Assembly (NCBI RefSeq): GCF_000827555.1
Contig: NZ_CDOI01000154.1
Coordinates: forward strand, 1 to 64,000
Reading direction: 5' to 3'
DNA: 64,000 nt
Source: Capnocytophaga canis
GTDB lineage: Bacteria > Bacteroidota > Bacteroidia > Flavobacteriales > Flavobacteriaceae
Shown: positions 8,740 to 17,681 of the stretch, one piece after another
Position numbering within the stretch: the stretch's first letter is position 1
How the letters are laid out: each line of letters opens with the position of its first letter
The notes under the pieces: model-generated
The model's input: the letters and a program-made list of their open reading frames with translations, nothing else
Told to the model about the DNA's origin: nothing
Databases searched by the model: none
Program-made: the position numbers and the translations under genes

Positions 8740-9307
8740 CGCTATACAGTTTTAAGTTGTTAAATTTAGGATAGTCTATTATTTTTAACTGTTTTTCATT
8801 ACTCTCTGCAATAAGGTGAGGCTCATCATCTGAATTATCAAAAATTAATGCACTGTTTACTATAGGTAAGTAAATCTTAAAGAGATTTTGTATTCCTTTT
8901 GTGTATCTTCTTTCAATTACATGACTATCAATATAATGTCCTCCTTCCTTTACACGAGATAGTACCCTTTTCTTTGCCATAGTTACATCTTTTAACCAAA
9001 AGAAGAGCAAAGTCACGTGATAATTTTTCTTTTGAGCTGATAAAACGGTATTTCTATATGAACGAGTCGCTAATGTAGTCTCGAAAGCAAAGTTGATACC
9101 TTCATTTAGTAATTCCTTGATACGATTTAGCATTAATCTACCCGCTTGAACAGCTACTTTTTCGGGCTGAAAGGGAGAAAGACCTTTAGCTATTTCATCA
9201 GCATTTACAAACTCTTTACAATTTAGTATCTCGGGCAAAATAGTAAATGAAGCTGTTGTTTTCCCAGCTCCATTACATCCTGCTATGATATAAATTTGTT
9301 TAAGCAT
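8732..9307 (-). CDS. Zeta toxin-like P-loop kinase
   Basis: A 191-residue P-loop NTPase. The Walker A is GCNGAGKTT (residues 10-18). Further zeta/AAA kinase motifs are FVNADEIAKGLSP (Asp36-Glu37) and FAFETTLATRSY. Zeta toxins phosphorylate UDP-N-acetylglucosamine and block cell-wall synthesis; many short chromosomal relatives are of unknown activity. The gene lies between two peptide transporter genes on the same strand and overlaps a 66-residue small gene. I am confident of the fold, less so that it is a toxin. Confidence 0.75.
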   Translation of the reverse strand: MLKQIYIIAGCNGAGKTTASFTILPEILNCKEFVNADEIAKGLSPFQPEKVAVQAGRLMLNRIKELLNEGINFAFETTLATRSYRNTVLSAQKKNYHVTLLFFWLKDVTMAKKRVLSRVKEGGHYIDSHVIERRYTKGIQNLFKIYLPIVNSALIFDNSDDEPHLIAESNEKQLKIIDYPKFNNLKLYSDE

Positions 9308-9437
9308 CAGTTATTTATTAACTTTTGTATAGTTCAAAACAAAAAAATCCTTATTTTTGAATTATCAGATACATTTGTAAAACCCAGTTCTATTTGCTTT
9401 TACAGCGTGACTGAACTTGATTCTACAAAGATTCCTT

Positions 9438-11099
9438 CTAATTAACTCCTTTTTCTTTCAAAGCTCGATTGAGAGATTTCAATATAGAAAGACCTATCAG
9501 CGTGGCTATTAATAATAAACCGAAGTTTACCCAAAAGAATGTAGATTTATGTTCGTATCCGTACCACATTCCGGCAAGTACACCCGAAAGCTTATTTCCA
9601 ATGGCTGTTGACAAGAAAAATCCTCCCATCATAAGAGCAGTAATACGAGGCGGGGAAAGCTTTGATACTAATGAAAGCCCCATAGGTGAGAGGCAAAGTT
9701 CTCCCAAAGTAATAACACCATAGGCAACAACTAACCATAATGCTGAAGCTTTCACCATTCCGTTGTTAGAGGCATATACGGCAGCTACCATCACAAGGCA
9801 ACTCAATGCAGAAATGAACATTCCTAATACAATTTTTGCAGGAGTAGTTGGTTCGCTTCCTCTTTTACGTAAAAACATAAATAAACCTACTACCAAAGGT
9901 GTGAAAACAATTACCCAAAATGGATTAATTGACTGAAACAATTCCGGATTATATAAAAACACTTTCTGATTAGGGTTCTCAGTTAGTTTAGCTTTTTGTT
10001 CCTCTGGAATATTTCGGAAATAGATGTCTTTTCCTATTTCTTTCTTAGGCTTATCGTTTTCATCTTTTACAATTCTATATTCCGAATCGTACATAGTTAC
10101 TTCCTTGTCTTGAAAATCTTTCACTTCAACAAGATAAATACTTTCCATAGGTTTCTCTATAGAGGTTGGCACACTTCGGTCAGTATAATACTTCGCCCAC
10201 GTGGTAAGTACAGTTCCATTTTGTTTGAAAACTGCCCAAAACATTAAACTTACTGCAAAGATTGCTAATAATGCACCAATAGGTTTTTTATCGCTCTGAC
10301 TGGCACGTGCATATAATGAGAAATAAAAGAAAATTACTGGAATGCAAGCAAAAATGAAAGCATCTGTACTATCACTTCCCAAAATGTTTCCTGGAATTAC
10401 CCAACCAATCACACCCGTTATAATAGCTGGTAAAAACACCTTTACAAGAACTGAAGTAATGGTTGTATCGCCTTCTTGTACTGGTTTTAAAACGTTTGCG
10501 TGAATGATGTGTTTTCTTCCTAAGGTAAAGATAATCAATCCTAAGAACATTCCAATACCTGCAGTTATGAATGCTTCACTCCACCCAAATTTGTTACGCA
10601 TAAAGGCAGCAATGATATTACAAATAAATGCACCGATATTAATTCCCATATAGAATATATTGTATCCCGCATCTTTGTTTTCTCGGTATGGCTCTTCGGA
10701 ATAAAGATTTCCTAAGAGTGTAGAGATACTTGGTTTGAAGAATCCATTACCTACGATGATTAATCCCATTGAGGTGTAAAACATTGCAAGGTCTTGGAAG
10801 AGTCCTAAACCTATGTATCCCAATCCCATTAAACTTCCTCCAATGTAAATAGCTTTTACATATCCTAAAATCCTATCAGCTAAAAATCCTCCTAAAAAGG
10901 GAGTAAGATATGTAAGTGCAATGAATGTTCCAAAAATATCATAGGCATTTTTATCATCTATGGCAAGACCTCCTGTATTTTTAGGGTCAATCATATATAA
11001 AACAAAAATTCCGAGCATTAAATAATACCCAAAACGTTCCCACATTTCTGTGAAAAATAAATAAAATAGTCCCTTAGGGTGTTTTCTGTTATTCGTCAT
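9438..11099 (-). CDS. POT-family proton-coupled peptide transporter
   Basis: A 553-residue POT/PTR2 transporter starting FYLFFTEMWERFGYYLMLGIFVLYM, the TM1 signature, with IFYMGINIGAFICNIIAAF as the second motif. A ~90-residue hydrophilic segment (TWAKYYTDRSVP to FLYNPELFQS) interrupts the membrane part near the middle. It starts only 15 bases after the DPP-IV stop on the same strand, so DPP-IV and this transporter probably share a transcript: the protease releases Xaa-Pro dipeptides and the transporter imports them. It is a paralogue of the gene at 6580-8511. Confidence 0.92.
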   Translation of the reverse strand: MTNNRKHPKGLFYLFFTEMWERFGYYLMLGIFVLYMIDPKNTGGLAIDDKNAYDIFGTFIALTYLTPFLGGFLADRILGYVKAIYIGGSLMGLGYIGLGLFQDLAMFYTSMGLIIVGNGFFKPSISTLLGNLYSEEPYRENKDAGYNIFYMGINIGAFICNIIAAFMRNKFGWSEAFITAGIGMFLGLIIFTLGRKHIIHANVLKPVQEGDTTITSVLVKVFLPAIITGVIGWVIPGNILGSDSTDAFIFACIPVIFFYFSLYARASQSDKKPIGALLAIFAVSLMFWAVFKQNGTVLTTWAKYYTDRSVPTSIEKPMESIYLVEVKDFQDKEVTMYDSEYRIVKDENDKPKKEIGKDIYFRNIPEEQKAKLTENPNQKVFLYNPELFQSINPFWVIVFTPLVVGLFMFLRKRGSEPTTPAKIVLGMFISALSCLVMVAAVYASNNGMVKASALWLVVAYGVITLGELCLSPMGLSLVSKLSPPRITALMMGGFFLSTAIGNKLSGVLAGMWYGYEHKSTFFWVNFGLLLIATLIGLSILKSLNRALKEKGVN

Positions 11100-11114
11100 A
11101 ATTCGATTTATATG

Positions 11115-13286
11115 TTATAATTTCTCTAAGATATAATCTGTCATTTTTTTGTAAAGTTGCAAACGGGTGTATCCGCCATAAATGCCGTGGTCTTTATCAG
11201 GATAGATCAACCAATCAAAATCTTTATTAAGATGAACTAATTGGTTAATCAGTACCATTGCATTCTGCACGTGTACGTTATCATCGGCTGTTCCATGGAT
11301 GAGCAAATAGTTTCCTTTTAGTTTTTGAGCGTGTGTAATAGGGGAATTTTGGTCGTACCCTGAGGGATTTTCTTGTGGCGTTTGCATGAAACGTTCGGTA
11401 TAAATGGTGTCGTAAAAACGCCATGAAGTTACAGGAGCTACTGCAATGGCTGTTTTAAAAACATCGGCTCCTTGAAAAAGGCAATTACTTGACATAAATC
11501 CCCCAAAACTCCACCCCCAAATCCCGATACGAGTTTTATCGATATAAGGTTGTTCAGCAAAAAAACGAGCTACAAATATTTGATCTTCGACTTCGTATTT
11601 TCCAAGTTCTTTATACGTACATTTCTTAAAATCAGCACCTTTGTAACCAGTCCCACGACCATCTACGCAGACAATAATATAACCCTTTTGTGCTAATAAA
11701 TAATGCCAATAATCATTAGACGAATGCCAAACGTTATTTACCTGTTGGGAACCTGGCCCTGAATACTGATACATCAAAAGCGGATATTTTTTATTAGGGT
11801 CGAAATCAGCAGGTTTTATTATCCATGCATTGAGTTTATCGCCTTTTTCGTTTGTTATTTCAGTAAACTCTTTATCAGAGAAACCAAATTGCTTGATATT
11901 GTTTTTCAGAGATTTATTGTTTAGAATTTCTTTTACTTGCTTCCCTTTTTGGCTATCGTTTAGCGTGTAAATGGGTGGCTCAGTGGCACTGGAAAATTGA
12001 TTGATATACAACGAAAAATCAGGGCTAAACGTAGCCTTGTTCATACCTCTTTGGGCAGAAAGCGCTTTTTTGTTTTTTCCACCTAAATCAATGCTATACA
12101 CGCCTCTGTTTATCGAACCGTTTTCCGTAGATTGGTAAAAAATACGTCTACTTCGTGGGTCATAACCATAGTATTCTGTAACTTCCCAATTGCCTTTGGT
12201 AATTTGTTTTTTAAGATTACCGTTTTTATCATAATGATAAATATGGTTGAAACCGTCTTTTTCCGAAGTCCAAACAAAACTATTATCATACAAAAATGTC
12301 AAATTATCAGTAATGTCGATATAAGCCTTATCTTTTTCCTCCAGAATAGTTTTTATCAATTGATTCGAAGCGTTTATAAATTGTAATTTCAGATGATTTT
12401 GATGTCTATTCATCGTCTGAACACTCAAAATATCATTCTCTTGCGTCCATTGAATGCGTGGGATGTAATAAGCGTCCAGCGGAATTTCGACTGTATTTTT
12501 TGTTTTTACGTGGTAGATGTGTAGAGAAACTTTTGAATTATTTTCTCCTGCTTTGGGATACTTAAATACCTGTTGCTGAGGATATAATTCATTTCCATAA
12601 ACATCCATTGAAAATTCAGGTACTTCCCTTTCATCAAAACGAATATACGCCAAATAATCCCCATTTTTACTCACATCGAAAGCTCGTACAAAAGAAAACT
12701 CTTCCTCATAAACCCAATCGGTAATTCCATTGATGATTTTATTTTTTGCTCCATCCAAAGTTATAGCTGTTTCACTTTTGGACTGTAAATCAAAATGATA
12801 TATGTTATTTTCAGCTACAAAGAACACCGATTTTCCATCTGGAGAAAAAACAGGTTCTTGGATTTTTTTATCACTTACTCTCTGAAGAGTTTGATTTTTA
12901 ATATCATACACATAAAAGTCAGCTATGAACGAGTGTCGGTAAATGCTTTGAGTATTGGTTGCTATGAGTATTTTTGATTCATTCTTATCAAACGAATAAT
13001 CGCTGATAGACTTTATCTCCAGCTGAAAATTTTTCGTATCGAAAATCGTTTTTACTTTTTTAAGAGTCGCAAAATCATACAAATCAATCTGTTGGGAGTT
13101 TGATTGACGGTCGTAATTAAGTACCGTGTATTGATTCGTATTCTTCATCGCCGAAAGGTGAGCCATTCGCTGTGGATAAAGTACACCTTTTGCCCAAATG
13201 TCCTCCAAAGTAATGGAAGTTTGAGCGAACAGCCCAGCAAAAGATATTCCTAAAATAAATGAGGTAAGAAGAGTTTTGAGTTTCAT
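11115..13286 (-). CDS. Dipeptidyl peptidase IV (S9B prolyl oligopeptidase family)
   Basis: A 723-residue exported serine peptidase. A signal peptide (MKLKTLLTSFILGISFAGLFAQ) is followed by the beta-propeller with the DPP-IV glutamate motif DWVYEEEFSF, then the alpha/beta hydrolase domain. The triad is Ser593 (GWSFGGFMS), Asp668 (HGTADDNVH) and His700 (DKDHG). DPP-IV cleaves Xaa-Pro dipeptides from protein N-termini at the cell surface or in the periplasm. In Capnocytophaga canimorsus a DPP-IV has been linked to fibronectin binding and virulence. It heads the minus-strand block with the POT transporters. Confidence 0.95.
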   Translation of the reverse strand: MKLKTLLTSFILGISFAGLFAQTSITLEDIWAKGVLYPQRMAHLSAMKNTNQYTVLNYDRQSNSQQIDLYDFATLKKVKTIFDTKNFQLEIKSISDYSFDKNESKILIATNTQSIYRHSFIADFYVYDIKNQTLQRVSDKKIQEPVFSPDGKSVFFVAENNIYHFDLQSKSETAITLDGAKNKIINGITDWVYEEEFSFVRAFDVSKNGDYLAYIRFDEREVPEFSMDVYGNELYPQQQVFKYPKAGENNSKVSLHIYHVKTKNTVEIPLDAYYIPRIQWTQENDILSVQTMNRHQNHLKLQFINASNQLIKTILEEKDKAYIDITDNLTFLYDNSFVWTSEKDGFNHIYHYDKNGNLKKQITKGNWEVTEYYGYDPRSRRIFYQSTENGSINRGVYSIDLGGKNKKALSAQRGMNKATFSPDFSLYINQFSSATEPPIYTLNDSQKGKQVKEILNNKSLKNNIKQFGFSDKEFTEITNEKGDKLNAWIIKPADFDPNKKYPLLMYQYSGPGSQQVNNVWHSSNDYWHYLLAQKGYIIVCVDGRGTGYKGADFKKCTYKELGKYEVEDQIFVARFFAEQPYIDKTRIGIWGWSFGGFMSSNCLFQGADVFKTAIAVAPVTSWRFYDTIYTERFMQTPQENPSGYDQNSPITHAQKLKGNYLLIHGTADDNVHVQNAMVLINQLVHLNKDFDWLIYPDKDHGIYGGYTRLQLYKKMTDYILEKL

Positions 13287-13611
13287 TTACTTACGTTTTA
13301 CTAAATTTGAATGGTCAATAATACTACTTTTTTTTCGTCTATTATAATTTTTTTAGTGATATTTGTAACATATAATCATTTATATTGATACAAAACATTG
13401 ATTTTAAAGAATATATCTTTGTTAATAAAAAGTAAATCTTTTCACGTTTTTCGTCTATCATTAGTTTTGTTTGGAAAATATTCTCTGTTTTTCTCATAGG
13501 ATTAACCTATGAAGTAGATACTCTACATCGGAAAATAATTATAAAATGGGCATACAGCTATCATATCATAGAGAACTATGCTTTTTATCAAACACCAAAG
13601 ATCCAAGATTT
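13287..13611. other. Intergenic region upstream of DPP-IV
   Basis: AT-rich spacer between two minus-strand genes. It must contain the DPP-IV promoter, but no clean TTTG-N19-TAnnTTTG match reads toward it. A TATCTTTG box faces the other way near 13417 and has no gene after it. A small CATAGG-ATTAA-CCTATG hairpin lies at about 13496-13512. Confidence 0.4.
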
Positions 13612-14433
13612 TTACAACCTAACTTTGACCACCACAGGAAAATGATCAGATGGATACAACCCCTCCAAACGAGTTTCTAATATCTTAAACTCAATGAGTT
13701 TCACCTTTTGTAAAAACACATAATCAATATTTTGCACTACAGGTGTTGATAAATTAAAATCATTGTAAGTCCCCAGCATAGGTGTCATATTTTTTTCAGA
13801 AGTTTGGGTATTGTATAGTTTTTGTGAGATTTTAGCAATGGCTGGATTGTTAGGGGTCATATTGAAATCTCCCATCAATATCACTTTATTTTTTCCTGCT
13901 ATCTCGCTGATTTTATGCAGTATGAGTTTGGTACTTTCTTGCTGAGCAACTTTTCCTTCATGATCAAAATGAGTGTTGAATACAAAGAATATTTTATTTT
14001 TATACTGCAATTTTACCCATGTACAAATTCTATTACAACAAGTAGCATCCCAACCTTTTGAGGGTATCATAGGCGTTTGAGAGAGCCAAAAATGACCTGT
14101 ATCCAAAAGCTTGTACAGATCTTTCCTAAAAAATATAGCTGCATACTCTCCCGCTCTGTCGCCATCATCACGCCCTATACCTACTCGATGATAATCCGTG
14201 AAATGCGATTCGATAAATTCCAATTGATGATGCAATACTTCTTGCAATCCAAAAACATCAGGTTGTTGTTCTTGAATCATTTTTAATACCTTTTCCTTCC
14301 TATTTCCGTCTGTCCATGAATTAATACCATCGTGGGAATTATCATAACGAATGTTGTAGGTCATGACTTTGATTTCTTGTGCTGACGCCAACAGGGTAAA
14401 ACCATAAAGCAATACTAAAAATATCTTTTTCAT
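13612..14433 (-). CDS. Exported endonuclease/exonuclease/phosphatase family protein
   Basis: The protein of about 273 residues begins with a signal peptide, MKKIFLVLLYGFTLLASAQ. A longer reading frame extends upstream to 14577, but a consensus promoter lies inside that extension, so I take the ATG at 14433. Motifs of the EEP fold are present: VMTYNIRYD, GLQEVL, FNTHFDHEG, MGDFNMTPNNP and YPSDHFPVVV, containing the usual Asn, Glu, His and Asp catalytic and metal-binding residues. Such exported enzymes hydrolyse phosphoesters of lipids, sugars or nucleic acids; the substrate is unknown. Confidence 0.87.
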   Translation of the reverse strand: MKKIFLVLLYGFTLLASAQEIKVMTYNIRYDNSHDGINSWTDGNRKEKVLKMIQEQQPDVFGLQEVLHHQLEFIESHFTDYHRVGIGRDDGDRAGEYAAIFFRKDLYKLLDTGHFWLSQTPMIPSKGWDATCCNRICTWVKLQYKNKIFFVFNTHFDHEGKVAQQESTKLILHKISEIAGKNKVILMGDFNMTPNNPAIAKISQKLYNTQTSEKNMTPMLGTYNDFNLSTPVVQNIDYVFLQKVKLIEFKILETRLEGLYPSDHFPVVVKVRL

Positions 14434-14459
14434 TGCAAAAAAACTTAAAATTTTCCCAA

Positions 14460-14491
14460 CAAAAGTACGAGTTTTTATTCTTATATGCAAA
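14460..14491 (-). promoter_or_regulatory. Promoter of the EEP-family gene
   Basis: On the minus strand TTTG (14488-14491) is followed after 20 bases by TACTTTTG (14460-14467). The signal-peptide ATG at 14433 is 26 bases further on. The promoter position decides the start codon choice for the downstream gene. Confidence 0.7.
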
Positions 14492-14753
14492 GAAGAAATG
14501 AAGTTTTCTTGATCGGCAAATTCAACCCCAAAGTGCAATTTTTTATGCCACGAATTTATAAAATATATGAGGAACACAATAATTTTTATTGAATTTCTTT
14601 AATCTTTTCTTTGATAATTTTCTCAAAATAAGTATCTTAGGAATATATTGTCGTATAAGTTAGTTGGTGCTTTCACTCAATCCTCGCTCCCAATAACAAT
14701 ACAGATTGGCAAAATAAAAATCACAACTTAATTCCTTACTAATATACTGATTT

Positions 14754-14912
14754 TCAGAAAATTACCTGCTGTTTTTTTAAGTGTTCACGAATACTTCGTA
14801 TTTCAAATTCATTATCACTCGTAATGGGTTTTACAAAATCTTTATAAGAAAGCAAAATGCCTATCATTACTTTTGCTAAACTTTTTGTATTCTTAGTACT
14901 TAACGTCTTCAT
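14754..14912 (-). CDS. Small hypothetical protein (52 residues)
   Basis: An open frame from ATG 14912 to TGA 14754 encodes 52 residues, basic at the N-terminus (MKTLSTKNTKSLAKVMIGIL) and with a mixed-charge helix near the end (FEIRSIREHLKKQQ). A promoter-like element (TAATTTTG with TTTG 17 bases before it) lies 60 bases upstream. No family is recognised. It may be a real small gene or a remnant; a ~320-base stretch separates it from the next minus-strand gene. Confidence 0.4.
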   Translation of the reverse strand: MKTLSTKNTKSLAKVMIGILLSYKDFVKPITSDNEFEIRSIREHLKKQQVIF

Positions 14913-14972
14913 TATTAGAAATTTTGTTTTTCTTTCTACAGTAGTTAAAATTGCTCATTTATGTTCTGCTCC

Positions 14973-15001
14973 CAAAATTAAATCTACCTCAAAATGTCAA
15001 A
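14973..15001 (-). promoter_or_regulatory. Candidate promoter of the 52-residue gene
   Basis: On the minus strand TTTG (14998-15001) and TAATTTTG (14973-14980) are 17 bases apart, slightly short of the optimum 19. It reads toward the small open frame that starts at 14912. Confidence 0.4.
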
Positions 15002-15024
15002 AGACCTAAAAAATAAGTAATTAT

Positions 15025-15055
15025 TTTGTCAATTAAGAACTAATATTTATATTTG
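15025..15055 (+). promoter_or_regulatory. Promoter of the ferritin gene
   Basis: TTTG (15025-15028), 19 bases, TATATTTG (15048-15055): a full match to the Bacteroidetes consensus, 26 bases before the ferritin ATG. Confidence 0.8.
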
Positions 15056-15081
15056 TGACTTATAACTAAAAAACAGAAATA

Positions 15082-15609
15082 ATGGCAAAAGTAAAATACA
15101 CCCGATTGCAAACAAGTCTACATCCCGAAGTGATTGAGATGCTCAACAAACAAGTGAGCATGGAGGCTGAAGCGAGTTCAATTTATTTGGCGATGGCATC
15201 TTGGTGTGAGGTAAACGGATTTCCTCGAAGTGCTGAGTTTTTCTATGGACATGCCGTGGAAGAAAGAGATCATATGATGAAAATTTTCCGTTTCTTGAAC
15301 GAAAATGGAGCAAGAGCATATGCTCCCGAAGTTGGAAAAGTAAAGCAAGACTTCGCTTCATTGCAGGAAGTTTACGAGAAAACGTTGGAACATGAAATTG
15401 AAGTTACGAAAGCGATTTTTGCAATCTTCAAAAAAGCACGTCAAGAAAGTGACTATGCCAGTGAAAATTTCTTGCAATGGTTCGTAGAAGAACAATTGGA
15501 AGAAGAACGCTTGGTTCACAGTATTTTGGATTTGTTTGAGTTTACAAACGAAAAAGACAGTCCATTGGCTCTTAAACTAATTGACGAACGCATTCCTTTA
15601 GGAGAGTAA
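15082..15609 (+). CDS. ftnA: Non-haem ferritin
   Basis: A 175-residue four-helix ferritin. Helix motifs EAEASSIYLAMASWCEVNGFPRSAEFF, GHAVEERDHMMKIFRFLNENG and NFLQWFVEEQLEEERLVHSIL carry the ferroxidase Glu, His and Glu ligands. Length and lack of haem Met sites favour FtnA-type over bacterioferritin. It stores iron in the cytoplasm as a mineral and limits Fenton chemistry. The next gene starts within the last bases of its stop codon (TAATG), so the two are cotranscribed. Confidence 0.93.
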   Translation: MAKVKYTRLQTSLHPEVIEMLNKQVSMEAEASSIYLAMASWCEVNGFPRSAEFFYGHAVEERDHMMKIFRFLNENGARAYAPEVGKVKQDFASLQEVYEKTLEHEIEVTKAIFAIFKKARQESDYASENFLQWFVEEQLEEERLVHSILDLFEFTNEKDSPLALKLIDERIPLGE

Positions 15610-16619
15610 TGATTTTAGTAACGGGAGGAACGGGGCTCATCGGTAGCCGATTGTTATTTCATTTAACTAAAAATGAAAAATATAAAGTACGTTCTATCTA
15701 TCGTTCTGAGGACTCTCTTAAAAAAATTAAAGCGATTTTTAAAAACCTGTCCGATGAAGGAGAAAAGCAATTTTCTCGTATTGAATGGGTTAAAGCAGAT
15801 ATAAACAACATCCCTGAATTAGAAAAGGCTTTTCGGGGTGTTGTTTTTGTATTCCACGTTGCTGGATTTATTTCATTCAAGCCTACAGATTTCGAAAAAC
15901 TTATCAAAATCAATGTAGAAGGTACCGCTAATATAGTAAATCTATGTATTGATTTTAAAATTAAGAAACTATGCCATGTGAGTTCCATTGCAACGATTAC
16001 TTCGGTGGAGGGAAAAATACTTGATGAGAACAGCGAGTGGAATCCAGAGGCGAGTAATAATGATTATGCTATCAGCAAACATGGTGGCGAAATGGAAGTT
16101 TGGAGAGGTTCACAAGAAGGTCTTAAAGTGTTGATTGTCAACCCTTCCGTAGTATTGGGAGCTTATTTTTGGGATTCAGGTTCTGGAACGTTATTTAAGC
16201 GTGTAGCTAATCGTTTCCCTTTTTTCCCCACTGGGGGTACGGGTTTCGTAGATGTAGATGATGTTGTTCGAGCGATGATAGCACTTCAGTTTTCAGAAAT
16301 TGAAAATCAACGTTTTATATTAAACGGAAGTAACCAAACCTACCAGCATGTAATGAAAACGATTGCAACACACTTAGGAGTTCTCCCACCATATAAGAAA
16401 GTAAGTCACAACGTACTTCGATTACTTGCTAGAATTGACGGATTACTCAGTTTCCTACAACTTAAGAAAAGAACACTCACTCTTCGAAATGCCGATTCTG
16501 TGAGTTTAGTTTCTTCTTATGATGGAAGTAAAGTTTCGCAATTCATAGACTTTCATTACACTGATTTTGAAGAATCTATAAAAAACATTTGTAAACAATA
16601 TCCATTAATTCATAGATAA
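15609..16619 (+). CDS. NAD-dependent epimerase/dehydratase family protein
   Basis: A 336-residue extended short-chain dehydrogenase. The Rossmann motif GGTGLIG (6-12) binds NAD(P), and the catalytic Tyr153-Lys157 pair lies in DYAISKHGGE after HVSSIATI. The whole resembles the dihydroflavonol-reductase or 3-beta-hydroxysteroid dehydrogenase-like group common in flavobacteria; substrate unknown. Its ATG overlaps the ferritin stop by one base. Its 3' end overlaps the converging apbE gene by 15 bases, an unusually tight tail-to-tail arrangement. Confidence 0.85.
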   Translation: MILVTGGTGLIGSRLLFHLTKNEKYKVRSIYRSEDSLKKIKAIFKNLSDEGEKQFSRIEWVKADINNIPELEKAFRGVVFVFHVAGFISFKPTDFEKLIKINVEGTANIVNLCIDFKIKKLCHVSSIATITSVEGKILDENSEWNPEASNNDYAISKHGGEMEVWRGSQEGLKVLIVNPSVVLGAYFWDSGSGTLFKRVANRFPFFPTGGTGFVDVDDVVRAMIALQFSEIENQRFILNGSNQTYQHVMKTIATHLGVLPPYKKVSHNVLRLLARIDGLLSFLQLKKRTLTLRNADSVSLVSSYDGSKVSQFIDFHYTDFEESIKNICKQYPLIHR

Positions 16620-17609
16620 TTTCTTAAAACCCTCTGTTTCAAAGGTTTTTATCTCATTATTTTCGTTGTTATAAACCAATAAAACATGCAAATTTGTGTG
16701 TTTTTCTAAGAATTTTTTGCTTTCTTCCAAACCTAATACCATAAGCATTGTAGCATAACCATCGGCGTACATTGATGAGTCAGTTATCACTGTAGCACTC
16801 AACAAATTACTTTGTTTGGCAAGTCCTGTTTTCGGATTGATTGAATGCACAAATTTTTCCCCAGTAAGCGCATCTGTCCGAATTTTTCGATAGTTCCCTG
16901 AGGTTGCCAAACCTTGATTCGAAAATTGCACTGTAGCAATCAATTGATTTTCATCCACTAAGGTAGGATTCTCAATTCCTATCGTCCATTTTTTATTTTC
17001 TACGGTGTTTTGTCCACTTAAAAACAGTTCGCCGCCCACCTCAACTATGAAATTTTCAATTCCCTTTGATTTTAAAAAATCAGCAATGACATCTACCGTA
17101 TAACCTTGTGCTATGGCATTAAAATCAAAAAAGATGGCAGAATGTTGCTTTTCGATGTATTTCCCATCTGTCAAACGTATTTTTTCAAATCCTACGAATT
17201 GTTTTAGACTATCTATTTGATTTTCAGTAAGATTTCTCGAATGTTTTTCTTTACCAAACCCCCAAGCATTTACCAACACACCCACCGTTGGATCGAAAGC
17301 TCCTTCACTTTGTTGCCAAATGATTTGTGAAGCTAAGAATACTTTTTCAAAATGTGGGTCAATAGTAATTCTCTCTCCTCTATTTATTTTTGATATGAGA
17401 GATTCAGGTCGGTATGTAGACATCGACAGATCAATGACCTCTAAGATAGAATCAATAGCAGGTTTTAGTGCTTCATCGCTGTGCGAAACATATTTAATAG
17501 CGTACGTACTGCCTTGTGCCTCACCTCGCACCAAATGTATTTTATCCTTTGGAGTACAGGAAAATAAAAGAAATACACAAATAGAAATAATACTGATAAA
17601 AGGTTTCAT
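16605..17609 (-). CDS. apbE: FAD:protein FMN transferase (ApbE), lipoprotein
   Basis: A 334-residue ApbE protein with lipoprotein signal (FLLFSC, Cys18). Family motifs include YRPESLISKINRGE, GAFDPTVGVLVNAWGFG, FDFNAIAQGYTVDVIADFL, VEVGGELFLSG and YADGYATMLMVLG, the last holding a metal-binding Asp. ApbE attaches FMN covalently to Thr/Ser of NqrB, NqrC and RnfG-like proteins on the outer face of the membrane using FAD. The nqr genes themselves are not in the window. Confidence 0.93.
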   Translation of the reverse strand: MKPFISIISICVFLLFSCTPKDKIHLVRGEAQGSTYAIKYVSHSDEALKPAIDSILEVIDLSMSTYRPESLISKINRGERITIDPHFEKVFLASQIIWQQSEGAFDPTVGVLVNAWGFGKEKHSRNLTENQIDSLKQFVGFEKIRLTDGKYIEKQHSAIFFDFNAIAQGYTVDVIADFLKSKGIENFIVEVGGELFLSGQNTVENKKWTIGIENPTLVDENQLIATVQFSNQGLATSGNYRKIRTDALTGEKFVHSINPKTGLAKQSNLLSATVITDSSMYADGYATMLMVLGLEESKKFLEKHTNLHVLLVYNNENNEIKTFETEGFKKLSMN

Positions 17610-17681
17610 TTTGAAATAATTTTGTAAAGTGGATTCATGTAAAGCTTTTGAATGAATTTTGCACGAGTTGGTACCGAGTCG

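Noticed and set aside
13496-13512. CATAGG-ATTAA-CCTATG as a terminator
   Set aside because: Six pairs without a T-run on either strand is too weak.
14434-14577. Earlier start for the EEP-family protein
   Set aside because: A consensus promoter lies within it, and the later ATG gives a proper signal peptide.
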